This document shows positions 51,635-60,284 of a DNA stretch of 64,000 nt, in pieces. Positions within the stretch are counted from its first letter, which is position 1. Every line of letters begins with the position of its first letter. The stretch is taken from positions 62,001-126,000 of the forward strand of contig JBBDWL010000056.1 in assembly GCA_040902895.1 (NCBI GenBank), given 5' to 3'. Source of the stretch: JALYRV01 sp040902895. GTDB taxonomy: Bacteria > Acidobacteriota > Vicinamibacteria > Vicinamibacterales > SCN-69-37. The notes under the pieces were generated by a model that saw only the letters and a program-made list of their open reading frames with translations, made no database searches and was not told where the DNA came from. Both the position numbers and the translations under genes were made by a program.

Positions 51635-53707
51635 TCAGTGTACGCGCTGGCCGGTCAGCTCCCAGTGAATCAGCGAAACCGGAATCACGCCTGTGGCATT
51701 GAGCTCGTCGAAGAACCTGCGAAGCGTAAAGGCGTCGCCAAGCTGCTTCGCGCGAGCTTTGATCAGCTCGTCGATTAGATGCTTGCCGGTCACATAGCTC
51801 GTGCCGTACGCGGGCTGGCGCAGATAGAGCTGCTGCTCGAAGGCGAGGAGATCCAGGTCGGGGCGCATCCATCCGCGCGGCGTCCATTCCACTTGAAACG
51901 CCTTGGCTTTCTGGATGTCGAACTCGTTCGCCTGGGCGTAGAGCGATGCGAGGCCGCGTGCGGCGCGCTGCGCGAGCATGATCCAGACGATCTCGCGGGC
52001 GCGTGGATTGTCGTCGTAATAGCCGGCGTGCAGGATCAGCTCCTCCATCGCGGTGGCCATGCCTTCGGCGCGGTTGTCCCACACATTGAAGAGCGTCGCG
52101 CCGCGCCTGATCGGGCTTGCGTGCGGCGCATGCTTCATCCACTCGTGATCGAACCAGTGGTAGAAGTGCGCGAACAGCGTCATCGGTTCGTAATGGCTGG
52201 CGATGCCGAAGAAGTTGCGCCGCTCGAGCGGAACGAATGATCCGAGATGCGCGCGCAGGGCCGGCTCGAGATAGGGCTCAACTGTCAGGACGTTCTTGTC
52301 TTTCAGGAAGGCCATGTATCTCGCGACGGCGGCTCCCGCGCGACGACGATATTCGCCGGCGTCGGCTGCGGCCGTGAGCGGCGGCAGATGGCGATTGCGA
52401 TGCTCTTCGAGCTTCAGCGCAGCATGCGAGCGCGCGAGCTCCCGTTTCAGCAGCGCGACCTCGTCGTCCCACGTCATGGGCACGAGGTGGACGTTCTTCA
52501 GGTTCCAGTTGTAGTGGTCCTTGCCGATGCCGGAGGGACCTGTCTTCGATGGCGCTTGTCGTTCGAGCCATGACACGAAGTCGGCCGTCGCCGCGCGGGC
52601 GCTGCGGATCGCGTCTGTGAGCTCGACGGAGGCCTGGGGCACGCGCTTGCCGAGAGCCTCGAGATCGCTCACCTGCTGCGCCAGCGTGCCTGTGCCCGTA
52701 ATCCACAGATCGCGCGCGTTGCCGGTGAGATTAACGCGCGCCTGCGTGAGAAGCGGCCGTATGGTACGCAGTTCCGCGGCAAGCCGCGCCTGATCCGCTG
52801 CTGACAGCGGGAAGGTGTACTTCCACACTTCCACCACCGCGTGATGCGTCGGCCCTTCGTGCGCCGGCGTATCGCTCTGACCCATCCACACCGATTTGTA
52901 GAACGCCGGATCGCGGGTCCATGGCTGCAGCACGCGCAGCTCGAAATCGAGCCCGTTCATCATCGCGCCGGCGAGCGCGTGATCCACCTGCTGCGCGATC
53001 GGCCATCGGCCGGCGTCGATCGCGGCAAGGCGCGTCTGAAACGCGCCGAGTGCGGCGTGCTTTTGGCGAAGTGTTTCGGCGGTGTAGTCCGGCGCGCCGT
53101 CCTTCAGCGCGGGCCGCTCGAACGCGACAAACTGCTCGAAGAGCCGAACGAGATCTTGATACGTGCCGGCCTGCTCACGGGCGTTCATTCGCAGACTGTC
53201 AAGAAACGCCGTGACGCTTGCCTGCCAGCGCGCGACCGTCGCGGCCGGGCCCGTCAGCTTCACGTAATACGCGCCGCCGGGCGTCTCGACAACGGCGGCA
53301 ATCAAACGATGGCCGGGCTCGTTGAATCGCTCCGCCGAGCCGGGCGTGACGTCCGCGACGTACGTCCCCTTAATATCGACGATCGTCAAGGGCAGGCCGG
53401 CGCGCGACTTGCGCGATTCGGTGCGGGCCACGTCGCGCGAGGCGCGGCCGTCGGGCTGCGTCATCTGCCCGATCCATCGATCGAGATTGGCCTGCACACT
53501 TCCGCCCGATCCTTTCCCGAAGAAATAGACCGTGAGCGCGGCGTCGGCGCTGTCGGATCCGGCGCGCGGCAGCACGAACTCGGCGACGCGCATCGACGAC
53601 GCGGGCGGCTTCGACTGCCATCCGTCCGGCACGTCGAACTTCAGCTGCGGGGTTGACGACGCCTGCGCGGGCGAGAGGAGAGCGAGAATCAGCAACAGCG
53701 TGCGCAT
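51635..53707 (-). CDS. DUF885-like protein with extra N-terminal domain
   Basis: A 690-residue exported protein. Signal peptide (MRTLLLILALLSPAQA), then a beta-rich domain at residues 18-170 (LKFDVPDGWQSKPPASSMRV; AALTVYFFGKGSGG) and from about 190 a long helical domain related to DUF885. The C-terminal signature is clear (PAYGTSYVTGKHLIDELIKA; GDAFTLRRFFDELNATGVIP), but the HEAxPGHH metal motif of most DUF885 proteins is replaced by YHWFDHEWMKH. It may be a metallopeptidase relative with a changed or lost active site. The start at 53707 was chosen for the signal peptide. Convergent with the VWFA operon, 28 bases apart. Confidence 0.7.
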   Translation of the reverse strand: MRTLLLILALLSPAQASSTPQLKFDVPDGWQSKPPASSMRVAEFVLPRAGSDSADAALTVYFFGKGSGGSVQANLDRWIGQMTQPDGRASRDVARTESRKSRAGLPLTIVDIKGTYVADVTPGSAERFNEPGHRLIAAVVETPGGAYYVKLTGPAATVARWQASVTAFLDSLRMNAREQAGTYQDLVRLFEQFVAFERPALKDGAPDYTAETLRQKHAALGAFQTRLAAIDAGRWPIAQQVDHALAGAMMNGLDFELRVLQPWTRDPAFYKSVWMGQSDTPAHEGPTHHAVVEVWKYTFPLSAADQARLAAELRTIRPLLTQARVNLTGNARDLWITGTGTLAQQVSDLEALGKRVPQASVELTDAIRSARAATADFVSWLERQAPSKTGPSGIGKDHYNWNLKNVHLVPMTWDDEVALLKRELARSHAALKLEEHRNRHLPPLTAAADAGEYRRRAGAAVARYMAFLKDKNVLTVEPYLEPALRAHLGSFVPLERRNFFGIASHYEPMTLFAHFYHWFDHEWMKHAPHASPIRRGATLFNVWDNRAEGMATAMEELILHAGYYDDNPRAREIVWIMLAQRAARGLASLYAQANEFDIQKAKAFQVEWTPRGWMRPDLDLLAFEQQLYLRQPAYGTSYVTGKHLIDELIKARAKQLGDAFTLRRFFDELNATGVIPVSLIHWELTGQRVH

Positions 53708-53742
53708 GGCGTGATTGTATGCGTTGAACGGGCGCCGCCGGA

Positions 53743-53772
53743 TCAGTCGTCCACGGCGAGCCGGCGGCGCAT
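53743..53772. repeat. 30-base direct repeat, copy 1 (end of exonuclease gene)
   Basis: Identical at 29 of 30 positions to 54978-55007. It covers the stop codon and the last nine codons of the exonuclease gene. Confidence 0.85.
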
Positions 53773-54582
53773 GGCGTCCACCGCCGGCGTGGGTCCGCGC
53801 CAGGCCAGTTCGTCGACTGACTCGAACACAGGAACGTCGTCGCGCAGCAGCGCAAGCCGCCGGAAGAGCCGCGCCAGATCGCGGTCGCGCGCCAGCGTCG
53901 CCGCCAGCGATCCGCCGCGCGCGATGGTGAGGCCCCACGCGCCGTACTCATCGGGAATGGCGTCGATGCGGCCGAACTTCGCCAGCACAGTCGCGGCCGA
54001 TTTCGTTCCCCAGCCCGGGAGACCGGGAAAACCGTCCGACGAGTCGCCCACAAGAGCGAGATAGTCTGGAATCGAGTCAGGCGGCACGCCGAACCTGGCG
54101 ACGACTCCCGCCTCGTCGCGCGTGGTCTTCCTCACGCGATCGCACTGGATCACGCGTGTGCCGCGCACGCACTGCGCGAAATCCTTGTCGGGCGAGCAGA
54201 TGATCACCTGGTCGACGCGCGGATCCAATGCGGCCTTCGCCGCCGCGGATGCGAGCGCGTCGTCCGCTTCGACCTCCACCATCGGCCACAGCTTCACACC
54301 CCACGCCTCGAGCGCCTCCTCGAGCAGCGGAAACTGCGCCCACAGCGCAGGATCGATACCCTCGCCCGTTTTGTAACCGGGCCACATGTCGTTGCGGAAC
54401 GATTCAATGACGCGATCCGTGGCCACGCCGATGTGCGTGGCCCCGTCGCGCACGAGTCCACGAATCGAGTACGTGACGCCGCGCACAGCTCCGACCTCTT
54501 CGCCGTCGCGGTTCCTGGCCGAAGGCATCCCGTAGAAGTGGCGGAACAGCTCGAACGTGCCGTCGACAAGATGAATCGTCAC
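53743..54582 (-). CDS. 5'-3' exonuclease (FEN/Pol I N-terminal family)
   Basis: A 279-residue stand-alone flap endonuclease-like protein from GTG 54582. Metal-binding carboxylates: IHLVDGTFELFRHFYG, VEVEADDALASAAA and CSPDKDFAQCV; helix-hairpin-helix region PDYLALVGDSSDGFPGLPG with GTKSAATVLAKFG. It corresponds to the 5' nuclease module of DNA polymerase I and would remove RNA primers or flaps. The last nine residues (MRRRLAVDD) are nearly identical to the end of the unrelated PAP2 gene 1.2 kb away (see repeats). Confidence 0.92.
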   Translation of the reverse strand: MTIHLVDGTFELFRHFYGMPSARNRDGEEVGAVRGVTYSIRGLVRDGATHIGVATDRVIESFRNDMWPGYKTGEGIDPALWAQFPLLEEALEAWGVKLWPMVEVEADDALASAAAKAALDPRVDQVIICSPDKDFAQCVRGTRVIQCDRVRKTTRDEAGVVARFGVPPDSIPDYLALVGDSSDGFPGLPGWGTKSAATVLAKFGRIDAIPDEYGAWGLTIARGGSLAATLARDRDLARLFRRLALLRDDVPVFESVDELAWRGPTPAVDAMRRRLAVDD

Positions 54583-54589
54583 GCGTAGA

Positions 54590-55005
54590 TTGTGGCCCTG
54601 CGGAACCCTTCGTAACAACCGGCAAGGGATCTTCACGACCGACACACCCGTGCGCTGGGAAGTGCCGGCGCTGCGGCAGCGATATCCGGATCCATGCGCC
54701 TGGAGCGCCGTGAGAATCCGCACGACGGCCGGCTATGTCGCGCGTCTGCTGCGCAGGTTCGGGCTTGCGCCAGGCGATCGCGTTGCTGTTCTCAAAGAGA
54801 ACCACCTCGACATGCACGTGCTGTATGCCGCGATCGTCCGCGCCGGCGGCGTGGCATGCGCGATCAACGGACGATTCGACGCCGCCCACGTGCAGCCGTA
54901 CCTGGCGAACCTCGACGCCTGTCGGCGTCACCGGCAAGACACTGAAGCGCGTATTTCGCGAACGGAGCGAGGTCGCGTCAGTCGTCCATGGCGAGCCGGC
55001 GGCGC
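54590..55005 (+). pseudogene. AMP-dependent acyl-CoA ligase relic with the whole middle deleted
   Basis: The + strand frame from about 54635 to 54920 encodes an adenylating-enzyme N-terminus (IRTTAGYVARLLRRFGLAPG; RVAVLKENHLDMHVLYAAIV; GVACAINGRFDAAH; YLANLDA). It then passes, with a frame change near 54922, into PVGVTGKTLKRVFRERSEVA, which is the end of such ligases including the TGK lysine. The roughly 350 residues between, with the ATP and substrate sites, are missing. Not functional. It lies between the exonuclease and the PAP2 gene and runs into the 30-base repeat. Confidence 0.75.
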
Positions 55006-55007
55006 AT
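54978..55007. repeat. 30-base direct repeat, copy 2 (end of PAP2 gene)
   Basis: Second copy of the repeat at 53743-53772, again covering a stop codon and nine codons, here MRRRLAMDD. Confidence 0.85.
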
Positions 55008-55658
55008 TCCTGAGACTGCCGGCGCCCGACAGGCGATTTGCCAGGCAACCCAGGCCACCGCGAAGCCATACAGCACGTCGGCGATGTAGTGCTGCTTCAC
55101 GAAGAGCGTCGAGACGCTGATGCCCGTGGCCACCACACCCAGAGCCATCCGCGTTCGCGGCGACACTTGCGACCCGAGGACCGCGAGCCAGCTCAGGGCG
55201 ACATGGAGACTCGGGAAGTGGTTATAGGGCTTGTCGCGATACTCGAGCGACAACAGCCAGGTATGCAGCGACGACACCTCGAGATGTGGCCGCTCGAAGT
55301 AGACCGGAAACAGCAGATACGTCGTGTAGGCGACCAGCAGCGTCAGACCGTAGGCCGTCGCGAGACGCCGGAACGCGGCGTAGTCCCGAATCGTGACGAT
55401 CAGGAACAACGGAAGAAAGTAGGTCAGGACGTACAGGTATTCGAAGATCGGCAGAAAAGGCAGCCGCTCCTCGCCGGGAAGGAACAGCGTGTAGGCGGCG
55501 CGGTCCACACTGAAAGCGTTGATCGGCAGATAGGTCGCCGCAAACAGGCCATACGCCTCCGCGAGGACGACAGCAAAGCGACGCTTGCGCAGGCCTCCGC
55601 GACCGTCGCTGAGCCAGCGCTCGAGCCGGGCATCCACGGCCTCCATACGTCTCGTCAT
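54978..55658 (-). CDS. PAP2-superfamily membrane phosphatase / phosphotransferase
   Basis: A 226-residue protein with about five membrane helices (for example FAVVLAEAYGLFAATYLP and YLYVLTYFLPLFLIVTI). The PAP2 active site is present: NHFPSLHVALSW (motif 2 histidine) and KQHYIADVLYGFAVAWV (motif 3 His and Asp). The pattern FPSLHVA matches the AUR1/inositol phosphorylceramide synthase-like branch, which transfers or removes lipid phosphate head groups. It starts on the stop of the P450 gene (ATGA) and is the last gene of the biosynthetic operon. Confidence 0.85.
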   Translation of the reverse strand: MTRRMEAVDARLERWLSDGRGGLRKRRFAVVLAEAYGLFAATYLPINAFSVDRAAYTLFLPGEERLPFLPIFEYLYVLTYFLPLFLIVTIRDYAAFRRLATAYGLTLLVAYTTYLLFPVYFERPHLEVSSLHTWLLSLEYRDKPYNHFPSLHVALSWLAVLGSQVSPRTRMALGVVATGISVSTLFVKQHYIADVLYGFAVAWVAWQIACRAPAVSGMRRRLAMDD

Positions 55659-57025
55659 CGGGACGACACCGCGCGAAACGTCATCGTGACCGGGCCGGCC
55701 GGCCGCAGCAGCATCATCGGCCGCGTCGCGATCGGCTCGTCCTTCGTGAGTTTGAAGTCGTACTTCCGCACCGTGGCCACAACGATCATGAGCATCTGCA
55801 TGATGGCCATGTTCGCGCCCACACACGTCCTCGGCCCTCCGCCGAACGGGATGTACGCGAACGGGTGACGCGCCTTGCGTCGATCGGGCTCGAAGCGCCG
55901 GGGATCGAACGACTCGACATCCTCCCAGTGCGCGGGGTTGCGGTGCGTGCCGTAGATGTACGGAATGACCATCGTGCCGGCCGGGATGCGCACACCATTG
56001 ATCTCGTCCTCCTGAAGCGCGATGCGATCGATCATCCAGAACGGCGGATAGAGTCGCAGCGCCTCGTCGATCACCCGGATGGTGCCTTCCAACTGATGCA
56101 GGAGCCGGAAATCGATCGCCTCGCCGCCGATGACCGACGCGATCTCGTCCCGGATGTCGAGGATGTACTGCGGGTGCCGCGCCAGCAGATAGAAGACCCA
56201 GCTCAGCGCGTTCGAGGATGTCTCGTTGCCGGCGACGATCAACTGCACGCTCTCGATCAGCGCCTGCGCTTCGCCCATCGGGCGCCCGGTGTCGTGACAG
56301 GGCGTCTCCATCAGGACTCGCAGCAAGTCATTTTCGCTCCCGCCTTCGGCGAGACGACTCTGAATGTGGCGCAGCACGATGGCGTCGCCCGCTTTGCGCA
56401 GCTGCTGGTGCCTGGCGGATTGTCCGCTGATTCTGAACCACGGGATCTTGTAGGGCTGCACGATCTGACGAAGGATGAATGACTGGATGGCGGAGATGGC
56501 GTCTCCGATCTGATCGAGCTCCTCGTCGGGCATGCTCTTGCCAAACATCGACCGTCCGACAAGCCGCAGCGTGAACCGGACCATCTGCTGGTGCACGTCA
56601 ACGGGACCCTGCCGGACATCGCGGTCGAAGCCGTCCATCAGCTCCTGCAGCACGTCCTGCTGCATCGGCAGCACGTGGGCCAGCCGGCTCGGTCGAAAAC
56701 CCTCGGCGGCAACCCGGCGCAGCCGCAGCCAGTCGTCGCCATGACTGTTGACCAGGCCCTTGCCCTGGAACTCCACCATGCGCTCGCCCTGGATGTGCGA
56801 CTTCTGGTAGTTGTGCCGGTTCTTCTTCAGCACGTGCTCCATAAAGACCGGATCGCTCGACGCCAGCGACGGCCTCGCGCCGCCGAAGTGAAACGTGAAC
56901 GTCGGACCGAGCCGCGCCCGATAGCGTTCGAACATGGCGACCGGATGGCGGACCATGTCGCGCGTGTCGAGGAAGGCGCGGGCCCGAGGCACGTGCGGAG
57001 CGTTGGTGATTGATCTCTCGAACAT
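55655..57025 (-). CDS. Cytochrome P450
   Basis: A 456-residue P450. The heme-binding cysteine is in the motif FGGGPRTCVGANMAIMQ; the oxygen-activating helix reads IVAGNETSSNALSW, where the usual acid-Thr pair (ET) is kept; the ExxR motif is DEALRLYPPFWM; YGTHRNPAHWEDVESFDPRR is the meander. It resembles bacterial fatty-acid or terpene hydroxylases (CYP102/CYP4-like layout). No membrane anchor, no ferredoxin gene nearby. It would hydroxylate the product of the FAAL/reductase enzyme or of another gene in the operon. Confidence 0.93.
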   Translation of the reverse strand: MFERSITNAPHVPRARAFLDTRDMVRHPVAMFERYRARLGPTFTFHFGGARPSLASSDPVFMEHVLKKNRHNYQKSHIQGERMVEFQGKGLVNSHGDDWLRLRRVAAEGFRPSRLAHVLPMQQDVLQELMDGFDRDVRQGPVDVHQQMVRFTLRLVGRSMFGKSMPDEELDQIGDAISAIQSFILRQIVQPYKIPWFRISGQSARHQQLRKAGDAIVLRHIQSRLAEGGSENDLLRVLMETPCHDTGRPMGEAQALIESVQLIVAGNETSSNALSWVFYLLARHPQYILDIRDEIASVIGGEAIDFRLLHQLEGTIRVIDEALRLYPPFWMIDRIALQEDEINGVRIPAGTMVIPYIYGTHRNPAHWEDVESFDPRRFEPDRRKARHPFAYIPFGGGPRTCVGANMAIMQMLMIVVATVRKYDFKLTKDEPIATRPMMLLRPAGPVTMTFRAVSSR

Positions 57026-57044
57026 GGCGTGGCCTCAGACCCCC

Positions 57045-60000
57045 TCACACACTGACCAGGCGCTGCCTGCGCATGAATCGCAGGATCCCGAGGACGACCT
57101 CCTCGAGAGACGGATCGGCTTTTCCGATACCCGATTCGTCGCGGAGCTGCCGGTAGCGGCTGTTGTCGTAGCGCTTGAACTCCATTGCCGTGATGTTGTC
57201 GACAGAGCGCACGAGAAAGTCCAGTAAGGGGAACAGAATGTCTCCAGGGTGGCAGCGCGCGATCACCTCGGGTACGAAGGCCTTGAGCGGATAGTCGCGA
57301 AATGACCGGCCTGTCAGCTCGCCGAGGATCGCCGTAATATCCGGCATGCTCGCGTACTCGTCGCGCGTGACCTGGCAGATCGCGCCGACACTGTCAGGCA
57401 TCCGCGAGATGGCGACGATGTTGTGGGCGGCGATATCCGCGGGCGAGAAGCTGACCTGGTTCCTGGCGATGGTGCCGATGCCGTGATTGATCATGAACGC
57501 CAGCAACCGGATCGAGATGTCGAAGTTGTAGCCTCCCCCGGCCACGGAAGGCGTCAGCAGCGCGGGACGGAAGATCCGCGCAGGCAATCCTCGCTGCATC
57601 GCATCGTGCACCACATGTTCCGAGACCCATTTGCTTTGGCTGTAGCCGAAGTCGAGATGCTCCATGCCCGCGTTCGCGTCGCTCTCGAAAAGCGTCTCTT
57701 TCACCGACCAGCCATACATAAACGTCGTCGAGATATGGTTGAGAACCTTGGGCCGGTTGCTCACCGCGAGCCGGATGACCTCGTTGGTGCCGCCGACGTT
57801 CGCGTCGCGCATCGACTGGTAATCGAGCAGGTAGTTCACCAACGCGCCGTTGTGATAGAGGGTGTGCGTGTTGTCGGCGAGGGCACGCCAACTCGCGGCG
57901 TCGAGGCCCAGATTCGCCGCCGACAGGTCGCCACAGACGGGGCGGACCCGGCGCTCCCACCCTTCGGGGAGCGACGTTCCGTCGGCCGAGACCGACGCCA
58001 GACCTTCGCCGAGCCGCCGCATCGCGTCGCTGACGCTCCCCCTGACCAGCACATAGATGTCGTCGGTGCCCTGCTCCAGAAGGCTCGCGAGAAGAAACGG
58101 ACCGAAGAATCCCGTCCCGCCCGTGAGCAGCACGCCTCCCTCTTTCGAGCCGCATCCAGACGGCATCGGAACGGGCGCGATGCCGGCGCGAAGGCGAGCG
58201 TCCTGTCGCATCATTCGGGCTTCGACCTCGCGATGCTCACGTCCGAGATCCGAGAGCGCGCGCTTGAGGCGCAAGGCTGCGTGCGGCGCGGCCGTCGTGA
58301 CCTGTTCGAGCAATTCGAAGAGCTCGCAGATCGCGATCTTCTGCAACACGCGCAGATCGACCGCCTGCGCCACGTCCCCGGCGCCTTGCTCCTCCAGGTG
58401 GTCCTTGAGCGCCTGCGAGAACTCCACCAGCTTGATCGAGTCGAAGCCCGCATCCGCGAAGGTGCAGGTCTCGGCGCCGGTCAGGCCGAATCGGCGGAGC
58501 AAAGCGTGTGGCTCGACGCCGTCATCGTCGACCTCGAAGACTGAATCCACCTGGTTGAGCACCGGGAGGCGGCCCTCGAGCCATCGCTGCCGCGCGAGGT
58601 GGCGGACGATCTTTCCCGAGCTGGTCTTGGGAATGGTGCGCGCCTTGATGAAGACGAACGACGCCGCGGCTACTCCAACCGCCTGCAGCAGTCGCAGGTT
58701 CAACACGCGGGCATCCGGCATGCGGCGCGGATTCTTCAGCTCCGCGACGACCACGAGTCTTTCGCGGCTCTCCCCGTCGCAGCCGAAGGCCGCCACGCTC
58801 CCCTTTCTGATGTCGTGGTGCTCTTCCACGATCGCTTCGACGTCCTGCGGGTAGTAGTTGAGACCGCGAACGATCAGCATGTCCTTGATGCGGCCGCAGA
58901 TGTAGAGCTCGCCGTCGTGGAGGAAACCGAGGTCGCCGCTTCGGAGCCACGCGGCGGCATCTGGCTTGCCCTGAGCGGAGTCGAGGGGCGCATCGCCCGG
59001 CAGTCGTGCCTCGAACGTCGCGGCGCTCAACTCCGGTCGCCGCCAATAGCCGCGGCATTTGCTGCGGCCGCGAATCCAGATCTCCCCGACCTCACATGCA
59101 TCTGCTTCGCGCGGACTCGCCGTGACATCGACGATCCTGACCTCCGTCGTGCCCAGCGTTCTGCCGCAACTGACGAGCGTCGTCGTGTCCGCGGCGGCTG
59201 CATCGGCGGGTGCGGGCTGCACCTTGCCCTGGTGAAGCGCCGCGCGATCGAAGCTCTCGACGGTCCGGCCGTAATTTGAGACCGCCAGTGTGTATTCAGC
59301 CAGGCCATAGGCCGAAAAGAAGCTTTTGGGATTGAGACCGTACGGCGCGAATTTTTTGGTGAAGGCCCGGTAGACGCCGGCACGCACCGGCTCGGCTGCC
59401 GTCATCAGGAACCGCAGCGAACTCAGATCGAGCTGCTCGAGGGCCGCTTCCGGCAGCTTGTCGGGCCGCAGGCAATATTCGTAGGCAAAGTTGGGCGCCG
59501 ACGATGCCGTGCCGCGATATCTGGTGATGGTCTCGAGCCACAACGCCGGCCGCTGGATGAAATCGACCGGCGAAAATCCGTATGTCGTGCCGCCTTTCAA
59601 CGCGAAGAAGATGTAATAGCCGATGAGTCCCATGTCGTGGTACTGCGGCAGCCACGACACGCCGATGGGAACGTGATCGACGACCCCGGCGTTGTCGAGG
59701 ACATTGTCGTGCGTCACCATCACACCTTTGGGATCGCTGGTGGAACCCGAGGTGTATTGCAGAAAGAGCACGTCCGAGTGACCTTCCCTGAAGTCTGTGC
59801 GCCCGCCCTTGTCTGCGTCCGTGCTGACAATCCACTCGAGTGTCGAAACGTACGGCCGCTTGAACGACAGTGTTTTGACGCTGTGCCGTGTCTGGTTCAC
59901 CTTCATTGACCAGTAGTAGGCGCGATCGGTGAGCACCGCGGCCGCCTGGCAGTCGCGGGCGATGAAGTCGGTCTTGTCGCGCGCGGCCTCGAAGCCATGG

Positions 60001-60284
60001 CTGGTCGGCGGGTAGACAGGCACCGGGATCAGCCCGAGCCGGACACACGCGAAAAATGCAGCCACCATCTCGACGCCGGGAGGATAGGCCAGCAGCACGC
60101 GCTCGCCTGGCTCCATCGGGAATGTGCGGTGGATATGCGATGCGATGTCCGCGGTGCGCTGCAGAAACTGCGCGTAGCTGTACGACTCCGTGGTGCGCCC
60201 GTCGATATCGAGAAAGGCGAACAGCAGCTTGTCAGGATGGCGCTCGGTCCACTGGTGGAGGCACCCGAGAATCGACGGCGTCAC
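57045..60284 (-). CDS. FAAL - acyl carrier - thioester reductase fusion
   Basis: A 1079-residue protein starting at GTG 60284 (GTGA overlap with the flavoprotein stop). Residues 1-580 are a fatty acyl-AMP ligase: LQYTSGSTSDPKGVMVTHDN, SSAPNFAYEYCLRP (the FAAL signature), YGLAEYTLAVSNY, RTIPKTSSGKIVR with Lys558. Residues 595-665 are an acyl carrier domain with Ser616 (GFDSIKLVEF) for phosphopantetheine. Residues 715-1079 are a thioester reductase (LLTGGTGFFGPFLLASLLEQ; YSQSKWVSEHV; ISIRLLAFMINHGIG). It would activate a fatty acid, load it on its own carrier and release it by NADPH reduction as aldehyde or alcohol. No condensing domain, so it is a self-contained carboxylic acid reductase-like unit. 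A short repeat is inserted near residue 434-441. Confidence 0.92.
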   Translation of the reverse strand: MTPSILGCLHQWTERHPDKLLFAFLDIDGRTTESYSYAQFLQRTADIASHIHRTFPMEPGERVLLAYPPGVEMVAAFFACVRLGLIPVPVYPPTSHGFEAARDKTDFIARDCQAAAVLTDRAYYWSMKVNQTRHSVKTLSFKRPYVSTLEWIVSTDADKGGRTDFREGHSDVLFLQYTSGSTSDPKGVMVTHDNVLDNAGVVDHVPIGVSWLPQYHDMGLIGYYIFFALKGGTTYGFSPVDFIQRPALWLETITRYRGTASSAPNFAYEYCLRPDKLPEAALEQLDLSSLRFLMTAAEPVRAGVYRAFTKKFAPYGLNPKSFFSAYGLAEYTLAVSNYGRTVESFDRAALHQGKVQPAPADAAAADTTTLVSCGRTLGTTEVRIVDVTASPREADACEVGEIWIRGRSKCRGYWRRPELSAATFEARLPGDAPLDSAQGKPDAAAWLRSGDLGFLHDGELYICGRIKDMLIVRGLNYYPQDVEAIVEEHHDIRKGSVAAFGCDGESRERLVVVAELKNPRRMPDARVLNLRLLQAVGVAAASFVFIKARTIPKTSSGKIVRHLARQRWLEGRLPVLNQVDSVFEVDDDGVEPHALLRRFGLTGAETCTFADAGFDSIKLVEFSQALKDHLEEQGAGDVAQAVDLRVLQKIAICELFELLEQVTTAAPHAALRLKRALSDLGREHREVEARMMRQDARLRAGIAPVPMPSGCGSKEGGVLLTGGTGFFGPFLLASLLEQGTDDIYVLVRGSVSDAMRRLGEGLASVSADGTSLPEGWERRVRPVCGDLSAANLGLDAASWRALADNTHTLYHNGALVNYLLDYQSMRDANVGGTNEVIRLAVSNRPKVLNHISTTFMYGWSVKETLFESDANAGMEHLDFGYSQSKWVSEHVVHDAMQRGLPARIFRPALLTPSVAGGGYNFDISIRLLAFMINHGIGTIARNQVSFSPADIAAHNIVAISRMPDSVGAICQVTRDEYASMPDITAILGELTGRSFRDYPLKAFVPEVIARCHPGDILFPLLDFLVRSVDNITAMEFKRYDNSRYRQLRDESGIGKADPSLEEVVLGILRFMRRQRLVSV
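58964..58989. repeat. Dispersed-repeat-like insertion in the FAAL gene
   Basis: The sequence around TTGCCCTGAGCGGAGTCGAG encodes LDSAQGKP in a poorly conserved loop of the ligase. CCCTGAGC-GAGTCGA words recur as short repeats in many GC-rich genomes; the copy here keeps the frame. Confidence 0.5.
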
